From the NCBI GenBank assembly GCA_903884125.1, contig CAISDR010000190.1, positions 1-8,419 on the forward strand: DNA of 8,419 nt. The letters are read 5' to 3'. This DNA comes from an uncultured bacterium (GTDB lineage: Bacteria > Pseudomonadota > Alphaproteobacteria > CAISDR01). Below are positions 1 through 5,733 of the stretch, in pieces. The notes under the pieces were generated by a model. That model was not told where the DNA came from. It worked only from the letters and a program-made list of their open reading frames with translations, and ran no database searches. Both the position numbers and the translations under genes were made by a program. Position 1 is the stretch's first letter. Every line of letters begins with the position of its first letter.

Positions 1-194
1 CCGCCCTGTGCGCCCACCTGGCCCACACAGCCAAGCAAAATCCCGTCAATTTCAGCCATCCGGCCTGTCTGGCGATCTTCAAGAGCCTTGCCCAATTGCC
101 GGATCAGGCCAGCGGGGGTCAAACTGGCCAGCCCGCCATCAGGTCGCGCCTTGCCACGCGGTGAACGAAGCGCGTCATAGATATAGGCGTCCAT
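1..194 (-). CDS. Acetyl-CoA acetyltransferase-type thiolase, N-terminal fragment (runs off the left edge)
   Basis: The minus strand reads open from an ATG at 194 to the window edge, giving 64 complete codons without a stop. The protein starts MDAYIYDALRSPRGK, continues with a SLTP segment near residues 24-27 and reaches GCVGQVGAQG at residues 55-64. This is the usual N-terminal pattern of degradative thiolases (FadA/AtoB family), which cleave 3-ketoacyl-CoA with CoA to give acetyl-CoA; the catalytic cysteine would lie beyond the edge. A purine-rich AGGGGGA (complement of 202-208) lies 7 bases before the ATG and supports this start. The gene is divergent from the NTF2-like pair across 96 bp. 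It is the second thiolase in 2.5 kb, which points to beta-oxidation-type catabolism. Family assignment is firm; whether it is fadA itself or a paralogue cannot be decided from 64 residues. Confidence 0.85.
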   Translation of the reverse strand, partial: MDAYIYDALRSPRGKARPDGGLASLTPAGLIRQLGKALEDRQTGRMAEIDGILLGCVGQVGAQG

Positions 195-226
195 TTTTAC
201 GTCCCCCTGACTACAATGGGCCCGGT

Positions 227-256
227 TTGACTCCAAGCCTCGACCCAACCTACGAT
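227..256 (+). promoter_or_regulatory. Candidate sigma70-type promoter for the NTF2-like gene pair
   Basis: TTGACT (227-232, five of six bases of the -35 consensus) is followed after 18 bases by TACGAT (251-256, four of six of the -10 consensus). Transcription would begin near 263, leaving a leader of under 30 bases that contains the GGGGGA ribosome binding site at 279-284. It lies in the 96-bp divergent gap shared with the minus-strand thiolase. This is a match by eye only. Confidence 0.35.
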
Positions 257-290
257 ACTTGCACAACAAGATTCAATCGGGGGAAATCAA

Positions 291-770
291 ATGGCGAATA
301 TCTGGATTTTGGCGGCATCGGTTCTTGCCATGGTTGCCATCGGCAACCCCACTCAGGCCGCAGCGACGGATGATGCAAAGAAACTGGCGGTTGCCAAGGA
401 AATGTTCGAAGCCTGGAACAAGCAGGACTGGGCCAAGGTCGTGGGCATGTTTTCGCCAGATGGTTCGCTGCATTCCATGATGGTTGATCCAATCATCGGA
501 CGCGATGCGATCGGGCGCCGTCTGGCGGCACTCACCGACGGTCTGGAAACCATTCATCTGAATGTCAAAAATCTCGGTGTGATCAACGGCCTTGTCTATG
601 TGGAACGCCAGGATGAATTTGTGTTCAAGGGCAAACCGGGCAAGGTGCCGGTTGTTGGTGTTTTGGACATCCAGAATGGTCAGGTCAAGGAATGGCGCGA
701 ATATTATGACCGGGCGGAACTGCTGCGTGAAATGGGCGTAAAGGTCGATTTCGACGGTCATGCCCGCTAA
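291..770 (+). CDS. Exported NTF2-like / limonene-epoxide-hydrolase-like protein
   Basis: A 159-residue protein of the NTF2-like (SnoaL/LEH) fold. Residues 1 to about 23 form a short hydrophobic leader ending in TQA, before AATDD, consistent with a Sec signal peptide and a periplasmic location. The mature part follows the limonene-1,2-epoxide hydrolase pattern: an F..DG strand near 54-58, GRDAI at 70-74, VYVERQD at 102-108 and EWREYYD at 134-140. Aligned from memory to Rhodococcus LEH, the catalytic Arg and Asp of its RVD motif correspond to R106 and D108. The third acid (WRDYFD in LEH) is replaced by E137, and the water-positioning Tyr and Asn appear as Leu and Ser. Epoxide hydrolase activity is therefore doubtful; a binding or isomerase role is also possible. 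GGGGGA at 279-284 supports the ATG at 291. The gene overlaps the next one by 11 bases, so the two are probably co-transcribed. Confidence 0.75.
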   Translation: MANIWILAASVLAMVAIGNPTQAAATDDAKKLAVAKEMFEAWNKQDWAKVVGMFSPDGSLHSMMVDPIIGRDAIGRRLAALTDGLETIHLNVKNLGVINGLVYVERQDEFVFKGKPGKVPVVGVLDIQNGQVKEWREYYDRAELLREMGVKVDFDGHAR

Positions 771-1206
771 AGACATGACCACGCCCGATTACCGAAAGAT
801 TTTTGATGCCGTGGTTGATGCCTGGCATCGCCACGACATTGACGGCGTGCTGGCGCATCTGAACGATGATGTGATCTGGCATTATCATGTGGGATCAAAA
901 CCCGTGCGATCAAAAAGCGCTGCCCGTAAATTCCTCAGTCTGCTGGCGGGACGGCAATTGGATGTGGGCTGGAAAATTTTTCATCACGCGATTTCCGGCA
1001 ACCGGCTATTTGTTGAAGGCGCGGATGTGTATAAAACGCCGGATGGAATCGCCGTTACCATGCCCTATATGGGGGTGCTGGAATTTCGCGGCAACCTGAT
1101 CTGTGGCTGGCGCGATTATGTCGACAGTTCCATTGTCGCCCGGCTGGAAGCGGGCGAAGCGCCGGCTGATTACCTGATCGAATTGGGTCAGCGCGCAACA
1201 GGTTGA
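760..1206 (+). CDS. Cytoplasmic NTF2-like / limonene-epoxide-hydrolase-like protein
   Basis: A 148-residue NTF2-like (SnoaL/LEH) protein without a signal peptide. The cone-shaped fold is suggested by an N-terminal helix (YRKIFDAVVDAWHRHD, 11-26), LNDDVIWHYH at 34-43, FVEGADVY at 84-91 and GVLEFRGNLICGWRDYVD at 105-122. Compared from memory with limonene-epoxide hydrolase, the two acidic positions are kept (D89 and D119), but the catalytic Arg is Gly at 87 and the Tyr/Asn pair is Trp/Tyr. It thus differs from its upstream neighbour at different active-site positions. The first ATG (760) overlaps the previous gene by 11 bases; an alternative ATG at 775 lies 4 bases after that gene's stop. Neither has a strong ribosome binding site, so translational coupling is likely. 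The TGA stop falls inside a hairpin shared with the converging thiolase. Substrate unknown. Confidence 0.75.
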   Translation: MPAKDMTTPDYRKIFDAVVDAWHRHDIDGVLAHLNDDVIWHYHVGSKPVRSKSAARKFLSLLAGRQLDVGWKIFHHAISGNRLFVEGADVYKTPDGIAVTMPYMGVLEFRGNLICGWRDYVDSSIVARLEAGEAPADYLIELGQRATG

Positions 1207-1222
1207 GCCATAAGGCTCAACC
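1201..1222. terminator. Perfect hairpin between convergent genes, possible bidirectional terminator
   Basis: GGTTGAGCC (1201-1209), a 4-base ATAA loop and GGCTCAACC (1214-1222) form a perfect 9-bp stem. The plus-strand NTF2-like gene ends with TGA at 1204-1206 in the left arm, and the minus-strand thiolase ends with TGA (complement of 1217-1219) in the right arm. No T-tract follows on either strand, so it is not a canonical intrinsic terminator. It may end or protect both 3' ends, or stop transcripts running into each other. Confidence 0.6.
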
Positions 1223-2452
1223 GCGCTCGACCACAAAACTTGCAACTGTGGTCGTGCTGCCGCCGATATTCAGCATACCGAAGCGGCGCGCGCCTTCGAC
1301 CTGATAATCACCTGCCTTGCCGGTGACCTGCTTGGCACAATCCAGCATCATGCGGACACCGGTTGCACCTACAGGATGGCCAAGGCCGATCAGGCCGCCG
1401 CTCGGATTGATCGGGGTTGAACCATTGCGCGCGATAACGCCGGCCTCGATCGCTTTCCAGCTTTCACCCGGCGCGGTCAGACCGAAATGATCAATCGCCA
1501 TATATTCAGTGGATGTGAAACAGTCATGGGTTTCGATGCCGTTTAGTTCGGCTGCCTGACCAACACCGGCACGGCCCAGCGCATCCGTGATGGCCTGGCG
1601 CACATGCGGGAAAATATAGGCCTGGCCTTTGCTTGCTTCCACTTTGGGCGCATAGGAAATATGCGCAGTGCGATGACCCCAGCCTGAAATGCGCGGCAAA
1701 TCTTCCAGCCTGCCGCCGCGACGTTTGGCATAGGCGGCCGCCTTTTCTTCGTTCGCCAGAAACACGATTGCGCCGCCATCGGACACCTGCCCGCAATCCT
1801 GTTTGCGGGTGCGCCCTTCGATTACCGGATTGGCCACATCGTCCTGTGTGAAGCTGGCATCGGTAAAGGCCCATGAACGGGTCTGCGCATTTGGATTACG
1901 CTTGCCATTATCGAAATTGATACGCGCGATTTCGGCAAGATGTTCAAATTTCAGTCCGTAGCGGCGATCATATTCGTCGCTCAGTTCTGAAAATATATGC
2001 GGCCATGGATATTTGACATCGGTGCATTCGCGCCCCGACCACATGGCGGGACCGCCAATATTGGCAGCAGCCTGTGCGCCGGGAACGTTGCGCATCATTT
2101 CAATGCCCAAAACCGCAATCATGCCATAGCGACCGGCCTCGATCTCTGCCATTGCCGACAGCATGGCCATGGAACCAGACGCACAAGCCGCTTCATGGCG
2201 CGAGGCCGGCATTCCCGAAAAGCGCGGATCGGAGGCTGCAAAAAATCCACCCAGATGACCCTGATTGCAGAAAATCTCGGCGGTGAAATTGCCGACATGG
2301 GCGCGCTCGATCTCCGCAGGTTCGAGGTTTGCCGCATCCATGCCGCCTTTGAGTGTTTCATCAAAGATGGAAAACAGATCGCCGCCTTCGCGTGCAAAAT
2401 TTCGCGCAAAGTCTGTCTGATGTCCGCCAAGGACAAATACGGATGCGGCCAT
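1217..2452 (-). CDS. SCP-x-type thiolase (acetyl-CoA C-acyltransferase family)
   Basis: A 411-residue thiolase-superfamily protein of normal full length. It would catalyse CoA-dependent cleavage of a 3-ketoacyl-CoA, or the reverse condensation, in the cytoplasm. The nucleophilic cysteine is C90 in HEAACASGS. THDCF at 308-312 supplies H309 and C311, the signature of the SCP2/SCP-x branch. GGLIGLGHPVGATG at 352-365 supplies the catalytic H359. At the C-terminus the usual CxG motif of FadA-type thiolases is replaced by NIGGS, as expected for this branch, which often acts on branched or steroid side-chain acyl-CoAs. The ATG at 2452 is preferred because GGGGGAA lies 5 bases upstream; an upstream in-frame GTG at 2494 would add 14 residues but lacks such a site. 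It converges on the NTF2-like pair and diverges from the flavin oxidoreductase. The exact substrate is unknown. Confidence 0.88.
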   Translation of the reverse strand: MAASVFVLGGHQTDFARNFAREGGDLFSIFDETLKGGMDAANLEPAEIERAHVGNFTAEIFCNQGHLGGFFAASDPRFSGMPASRHEAACASGSMAMLSAMAEIEAGRYGMIAVLGIEMMRNVPGAQAAANIGGPAMWSGRECTDVKYPWPHIFSELSDEYDRRYGLKFEHLAEIARINFDNGKRNPNAQTRSWAFTDASFTQDDVANPVIEGRTRKQDCGQVSDGGAIVFLANEEKAAAYAKRRGGRLEDLPRISGWGHRTAHISYAPKVEASKGQAYIFPHVRQAITDALGRAGVGQAAELNGIETHDCFTSTEYMAIDHFGLTAPGESWKAIEAGVIARNGSTPINPSGGLIGLGHPVGATGVRMMLDCAKQVTGKAGDYQVEGARRFGMLNIGGSTTTVASFVVERG

Positions 2453-2519
2453 AGGTTTCCCCCATCTGCAAGCGGTGTTAAACCGGCCTGTCACCTGACC
2501 GGTTCCGGTGGAATTATTC

Positions 2520-2562
2520 TTTAATCAGACTAACGGCTCCAGTCCTGTTATGCAAGTTAGTC
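2520..2562 (-). promoter_or_regulatory. Promoter and operator region of the SCP-x-type thiolase
   Basis: Read on the minus strand, AACTTGCAT (complement of 2550-2558) is followed by TAGTCTGATTAAA (complement of 2520-2532). Taking TTGCAT as a -35 and TAGTCT as a -10 gives a 17-base spacer. Both hexamers match the sigma70 consensus poorly, so part of the conservation may reflect an operator. TTAATCAGACTAA (2521-2533) is an imperfect palindrome. The arms GACTAAC (2528-2534) and GTTAGTC (2556-2562) form an inverted repeat bracketing the spacer. The same elements at the same spacing precede the acyl-CoA synthetase gene. Confidence 0.5.
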
Positions 2563-2596
2563 AGGTGGCACGCGTGCTGGAAAACGGGGCCTTGTT

Positions 2597-2628
2597 TTGC
2601 ATCTAACAGCCGCCTTAGTATGATTAAA
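2597..2628 (+). promoter_or_regulatory. Promoter and operator region of the nitronate monooxygenase-like gene
   Basis: TTGCAT (2597-2602) followed after 16 bases by TATGAT (2619-2624, five of six bases of the -10 consensus) is a plausible promoter with a leader of about 26 bases. TTAGTATGATTAAA (2615-2628) matches, in opposite orientation, 13 of 14 bases of the element at 2520-2533 on the thiolase side. TTGCAT, AACAG and GCCG also recur in the same order in both promoters, with differing gaps. Confidence 0.5.
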
Positions 2629-2656
2629 CAAGTAAAACCAGCGCTAAGGTCAATCA

Positions 2657-3643
2657 ATGTCCGCTACTGCCCGCAAAATCTTTCAGGCTCTTTGCACGCG
2701 GATGCGTCTGCCCGTCATTGCGGCCCCCATGTTTCTGGTCTCCGGTCCTGATCTGGTACAGGCCGTCCGCCTTGCCGGGGTGATGGGTTCATTCCCTTTC
2801 CCCAATGCGCGTGACATTGAGACGCTGGATAAGTGGCTGAAACAGCTCTGCGCTCCAGATGACGCGGAAGGAAGGCCGCTTGCCCCGCTGGCGGTGAACA
2901 TGATTACCCACTCATCCTATGACCGACTTGCGGCCGAAGTTGAATTGATCAGCCGCCACAAGCCGGAAATCGTCATCACGGCATTGGGCGGACCAAAACC
3001 CGTGATTGACCCGGTGCATAAATATGGCGGGCTGGTTTTTGCAGATGTAAATTCAGTTCCCTTTGCGCGGAAGGCCGTGTCCGCAGGTGCGGACGGGCTT
3101 GTGCTGGTCGGGGCGGGTGCTGGTGGCCATACCGGGCACATGGCCGGATTTGCATTTGTCTCGGCGGTCAGGGAATTTTTTGACGGCCCGATTGTTCTGG
3201 GTGGTGGCATTTCCAACGGACACGCCATCCGCGCCGCGGAAGTTCTGGGCGCCGATCTGGCCTATATGGGAACATCGTTTATCGCAGCGGAGGAAAGCCT
3301 GGCCAGTGACGCCTATCGCAAAGCCGTGCTCGATGGGCAGTTCGAGGATCTGGTATTATCCAATGCGCTGACAGGCGCGCATGCCTATTATCTGAAGTCC
3401 AGCCTGATCGCGATGGGCCTTGATCCTGAACATCTGGACAAACGCGACGGTGGTCCGGATTTCAAACAATCGCAAAATCAGATCAAGGCATGGCGCGATG
3501 TCTGGTCCGCCGGCCATGGCGTCGGCCTGATCAAAGCGCTGAAACCCGCAGCGCAAATCATCGGTGATCTTGAGGTGGAATATAGACGGGCTGCGGCAAT
3601 AGCGCCCTTTGCCTCCCAATGGGGTCAGGGACGCTCGACCTGA
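2657..3643 (+). CDS. Nitronate monooxygenase-like FMN-dependent oxidoreductase (2-nitropropane dioxygenase family)
   Basis: A 328-residue TIM-barrel flavoprotein of the NPD/NMO family, which oxidises nitronates with O2 or acts as an NAD(P)H-dependent flavin reductase. The sequence shows the N-terminal LPVIAAPM strand (18-25), AVNM at 79-82, ADVNS at 129-133 leading into AGADGLVL (143-150), the glycine/histidine-rich GAGAGGHTGH (152-161), the phosphate-binding LGGGIS (181-186), YMGTSFIAAEES (203-214) and a C-terminal WSAGHGVGLI (283-292). These are the usual NMO landmarks in order, and the length is normal. The ATG at 2657 has TAAGGT at 2645-2650 as a ribosome binding site. It is divergent from the SCP-x-type thiolase and shares mirrored promoter elements with it, so the two are probably co-regulated. 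Many members annotated as nitronate monooxygenase have other or unknown substrates; only the family is secure. Confidence 0.82.
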   Translation: MSATARKIFQALCTRMRLPVIAAPMFLVSGPDLVQAVRLAGVMGSFPFPNARDIETLDKWLKQLCAPDDAEGRPLAPLAVNMITHSSYDRLAAEVELISRHKPEIVITALGGPKPVIDPVHKYGGLVFADVNSVPFARKAVSAGADGLVLVGAGAGGHTGHMAGFAFVSAVREFFDGPIVLGGGISNGHAIRAAEVLGADLAYMGTSFIAAEESLASDAYRKAVLDGQFEDLVLSNALTGAHAYYLKSSLIAMGLDPEHLDKRDGGPDFKQSQNQIKAWRDVWSAGHGVGLIKALKPAAQIIGDLEVEYRRAAAIAPFASQWGQGRST

Positions 3644-3696
3644 TGGTCAGGAACAACTAAATTGACAAAACAGGATGCCCGAAACGGAGCAGGTCA

Positions 3697-4638
3697 ATGC
3701 CCAAGTCCACATCACTGGCCAAAGCCCGAAGCGACAGGAAAATCAAGGCACGCGGGAAAAAATCCGGCGAGCATGAACTTCGGAAAGAAGTGAAAGAGGC
3801 AGACAAGCTCGAGCATGGCTGGCGGGTTCTGGGGCAGGCACGCCGTCGCAAACCCCCGGTAAACTACAAATATGTTGAAGAACTTGCCCATCTTGAACTG
3901 GAACTAATCAAACTTCAGGAATGGGTAAAGACCAACGGTCTGCGCGTCGCAGTATTATTCGAAGGGCGGGATGCCGCGGGAAAAGGTGGCGTCATCTCGC
4001 GGATCACCCAGCCGCTCAATCCCCGCATCTGTCGGGTGGTGGCGCTGAGTACCCCGACAGAGCGGGAGCGTGGTCAGTGGTATTTTCAGCGTTATGTCGC
4101 CCATTTGCCAGCGCGTGGTGAAATCGTTCTGTTTGACCGGTCATGGTACAATCGCGCCGGTGTCGAACGCGTGATGGGCTTTTGCACTGAAGAGGAATAT
4201 CAGGAATTTCTGCGCTCAGCGCCGCTGTTTGAAGAAATGCTGATCCGGTCAGGGATTCACCTGATCAAATACTGGTTTTCCATCAGCGACGAGGAACAGG
4301 AAAAGCGGTTCCTGGACCGGATGCGCAATCCGATCAAGCGCTGGAAGTTAAGCCCCATGGATCTGGAATCCCGAAAGCACTGGGTGGAATATTCCAAGGC
4401 GAAAGACGATATGTTTGCTGCTACGGATGTGAAAATGTCACCCTGGAATGTGGTCAATTCGGATGACAAGAAATCCGCACGCCTGAACTGTATCGCGCAT
4501 CTTCTGGAACAGATTCCCTATCGTGATATTGAGCCGGTGGAAGTGCCGCTTCCGCCCAGACAATCGGATAACGGTTACAAGCGTCCCAAAAAATCAACAC
4601 AGAAATTCGTGCCCGAGCGATATGCCCCGAAGAAATAA
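3697..4638 (+). CDS. ppk2: Polyphosphate kinase 2
   Basis: A 313-residue PPK2-family kinase, which transfers phosphate between inorganic polyphosphate and nucleotides, usually to regenerate NTPs from NDPs. The P-loop (Walker A) is FEGRDAAGKGG at 88-98, the Walker B/catalytic region is FDRSWYNRAGVER at 146-158, and the lid module follows as DRMRNPIKRWKLS (207-219). SPWNVV at 248-253 is also typical. One PPK2 domain occupies about residues 55-285. The first 38 residues are very rich in Lys and Arg and look unstructured; the C-terminal tail is basic as well. GGAGCAGG (3686-3693) just before the ATG supports the start. It lies 53 bp after the flavin oxidoreductase on the same strand and may be read from that transcript, but a functional link is not evident. 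It converges on the HxlR gene. The single-domain length is compatible with class I or III; nucleotide preference is not decided here. Confidence 0.93.
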   Translation: MPKSTSLAKARSDRKIKARGKKSGEHELRKEVKEADKLEHGWRVLGQARRRKPPVNYKYVEELAHLELELIKLQEWVKTNGLRVAVLFEGRDAAGKGGVISRITQPLNPRICRVVALSTPTERERGQWYFQRYVAHLPARGEIVLFDRSWYNRAGVERVMGFCTEEEYQEFLRSAPLFEEMLIRSGIHLIKYWFSISDEEQEKRFLDRMRNPIKRWKLSPMDLESRKHWVEYSKAKDDMFAATDVKMSPWNVVNSDDKKSARLNCIAHLLEQIPYRDIEPVEVPLPPRQSDNGYKRPKKSTQKFVPERYAPKK

Positions 4639-4672
4639 GGGCAGATGCCGTTTGCAGACAGGCTCTGGTATT

Positions 4673-5653
4673 TCAGGAAACCGCCGACAGCTGAGGGGGC
4701 GACTTCGCCTCGACCACTTCATAGGTCACATCGTGGCGTTCGATAACACCATGGCAATGTGAACAGTTGACGACGGGCAAAAGATCGTGGTCACCATCAT
4801 CACCCAGATGTTGCAGCAATAGCGGGGGCCCTTCGGGGGATACATAATACTTGTCGCCCCATTGCAGCAGCATCAGAAGAATGGGGTAATAGTCGACCCC
4901 CTTTTCAGTCAGGCGGTATTCAAACCGTTGCGGCTGGCTGCTATAGGCGTGCGGCTTGATAACGCCCATTTGCTCCAGCCAATGAAGCCGCTCGGACAGA
5001 ATATTCGTAGCCATCGCCGTGTCGCGACAAATTTCGTCGAACCGGCGCAGCCCGACGAAAATCGAGCGCAGGATCAGTCCGGCCCAGCGGTCACCGGTCA
5101 ATTGCGCCACCTCGTCCATAAGCGATGTGCCAAGCGATACGGCACCACGCTGCTGGCGGCGGCGGGAATACTGGGCGGCCATCCAGCCAACACCGGGGCC
5201 TTCGGACCAGGTTACTTCACGCGCTGTTATTTCGCTGCCACAGGTATTGCAGGTCGGTTCCGGGTTGAAAACCTGGCCACAGGTTTTGTGGCGCAGGACA
5301 ATTTCGATTTTGCCTGTGCTCTGACTCCAGCGCCGTTCCCAGCGCAGCATCATCATTGCTGTCCAGTAAAGGTCATTACCTTTTTCGGTCAGCCGGTATT
5401 CAAACCGCGGCGGAGCGGTGGAATAGGGGACCTTTTTCAGGACACCGGCCGAAACCAGTCGTTTAAGGCGATCAGAAAGCAATGCACGTAAAATCCCGGT
5501 ACGACCGACGAATTCATCAAACCGGCGCGACCCGATCAGGGCTGCTTCAAGGATCAGCAGGGTGGACGTGTCACCCAACACTTCCAGCGCGCGCCAGATC
5601 GAACAGGTCCGAATAAACTTTCGAGTGTCCATGGTAAGCGCCAGAATTTCCAT
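4673..5653 (-). CDS. Tandem-domain HxlR-type transcriptional regulator
   Basis: A 326-residue protein made of two HxlR (winged helix-turn-helix) domains, about 17-110 and 177-270; most family members have one domain in 100-160 residues. The repeats are clear: GSRRFDEF (41-48) against GLRRFDEI (201-208), and RFEYRLTEKG at 83-92 and again at 243-252, exactly 160 residues apart. Each domain is followed by a small Cys-rich tail. The first has H122, C125, C135 and C138 (HxxC...CxxC), a likely zinc knuckle; the second keeps C297 and C300 plus H282 and H289. The N-domain helix near residue 20 begins with the usual C..WRALEVLGD pattern. A second Met at residue 8 (5632) is an alternative start; neither has a strong ribosome binding site. 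It lies 80 bp downstream of the acyl-CoA synthetase gene on the same strand, probably in one transcription unit, and may control that gene. The ligand is unknown. Confidence 0.9.
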   Translation of the reverse strand: MEILALTMDTRKFIRTCSIWRALEVLGDTSTLLILEAALIGSRRFDEFVGRTGILRALLSDRLKRLVSAGVLKKVPYSTAPPRFEYRLTEKGNDLYWTAMMMLRWERRWSQSTGKIEIVLRHKTCGQVFNPEPTCNTCGSEITAREVTWSEGPGVGWMAAQYSRRRQQRGAVSLGTSLMDEVAQLTGDRWAGLILRSIFVGLRRFDEICRDTAMATNILSERLHWLEQMGVIKPHAYSSQPQRFEYRLTEKGVDYYPILLMLLQWGDKYYVSPEGPPLLLQHLGDDGDHDLLPVVNCSHCHGVIERHDVTYEVVEAKSPPQLSAVS

Positions 5654-5733
5654 AAAGCCGGATCAAGTATTCGATGCAAACATTAATTCGACTTATTGCT
5701 GCAACGCAAGAAAAACCCCTTGGGATCGAATTG

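Noticed and set aside
273..782. A 169-codon minus-strand open frame opposite the first LEH-like gene
   Set aside because: The plus-strand frame has a signal peptide, a ribosome binding site and family motifs, whereas the antisense product shows none.
1997..2524. A 175-codon plus-strand open frame opposite the 5' part of the SCP-x-type thiolase
   Set aside because: Antisense to a well-supported thiolase; it would also read through the thiolase start and its promoter element, and its product has no recognisable features.
2526..2558. AACTT plus TCTG as an envelope-stress (sigmaE/ECF-type) promoter
   Set aside because: The two elements are 24 bases apart, while such promoters need about 15-17, so the match is only apparent.
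3662..3667. TTGACA just upstream of ppk2, a perfect -35 hexamer
   Set aside because: At 16-18 bases downstream there is only the GC-rich ribosome binding site, with no -10-like sequence, and the ATG would be too close.
4639..4672. The 34-base gap between the convergent ppk2 and HxlR genes as a terminator
   Set aside because: No stem of useful length and no T-tract could be found in it.
4862..5491. A 209-codon open frame on the plus strand opposite the HxlR gene
   Set aside because: It lies fully antisense to a clearly recognisable regulator, has no family-like motifs and no ribosome binding site; it is a shadow of the coding bias on the other strand.
5709..5724. T-rich run after a C/G run on the minus strand, just past the acyl-CoA synthetase stop, as an intrinsic terminator
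   Set aside because: The only self-complementary part is CCC-AA-GGG, whose two-base loop cannot form a stable hairpin; read-through into the HxlR gene remains likely.
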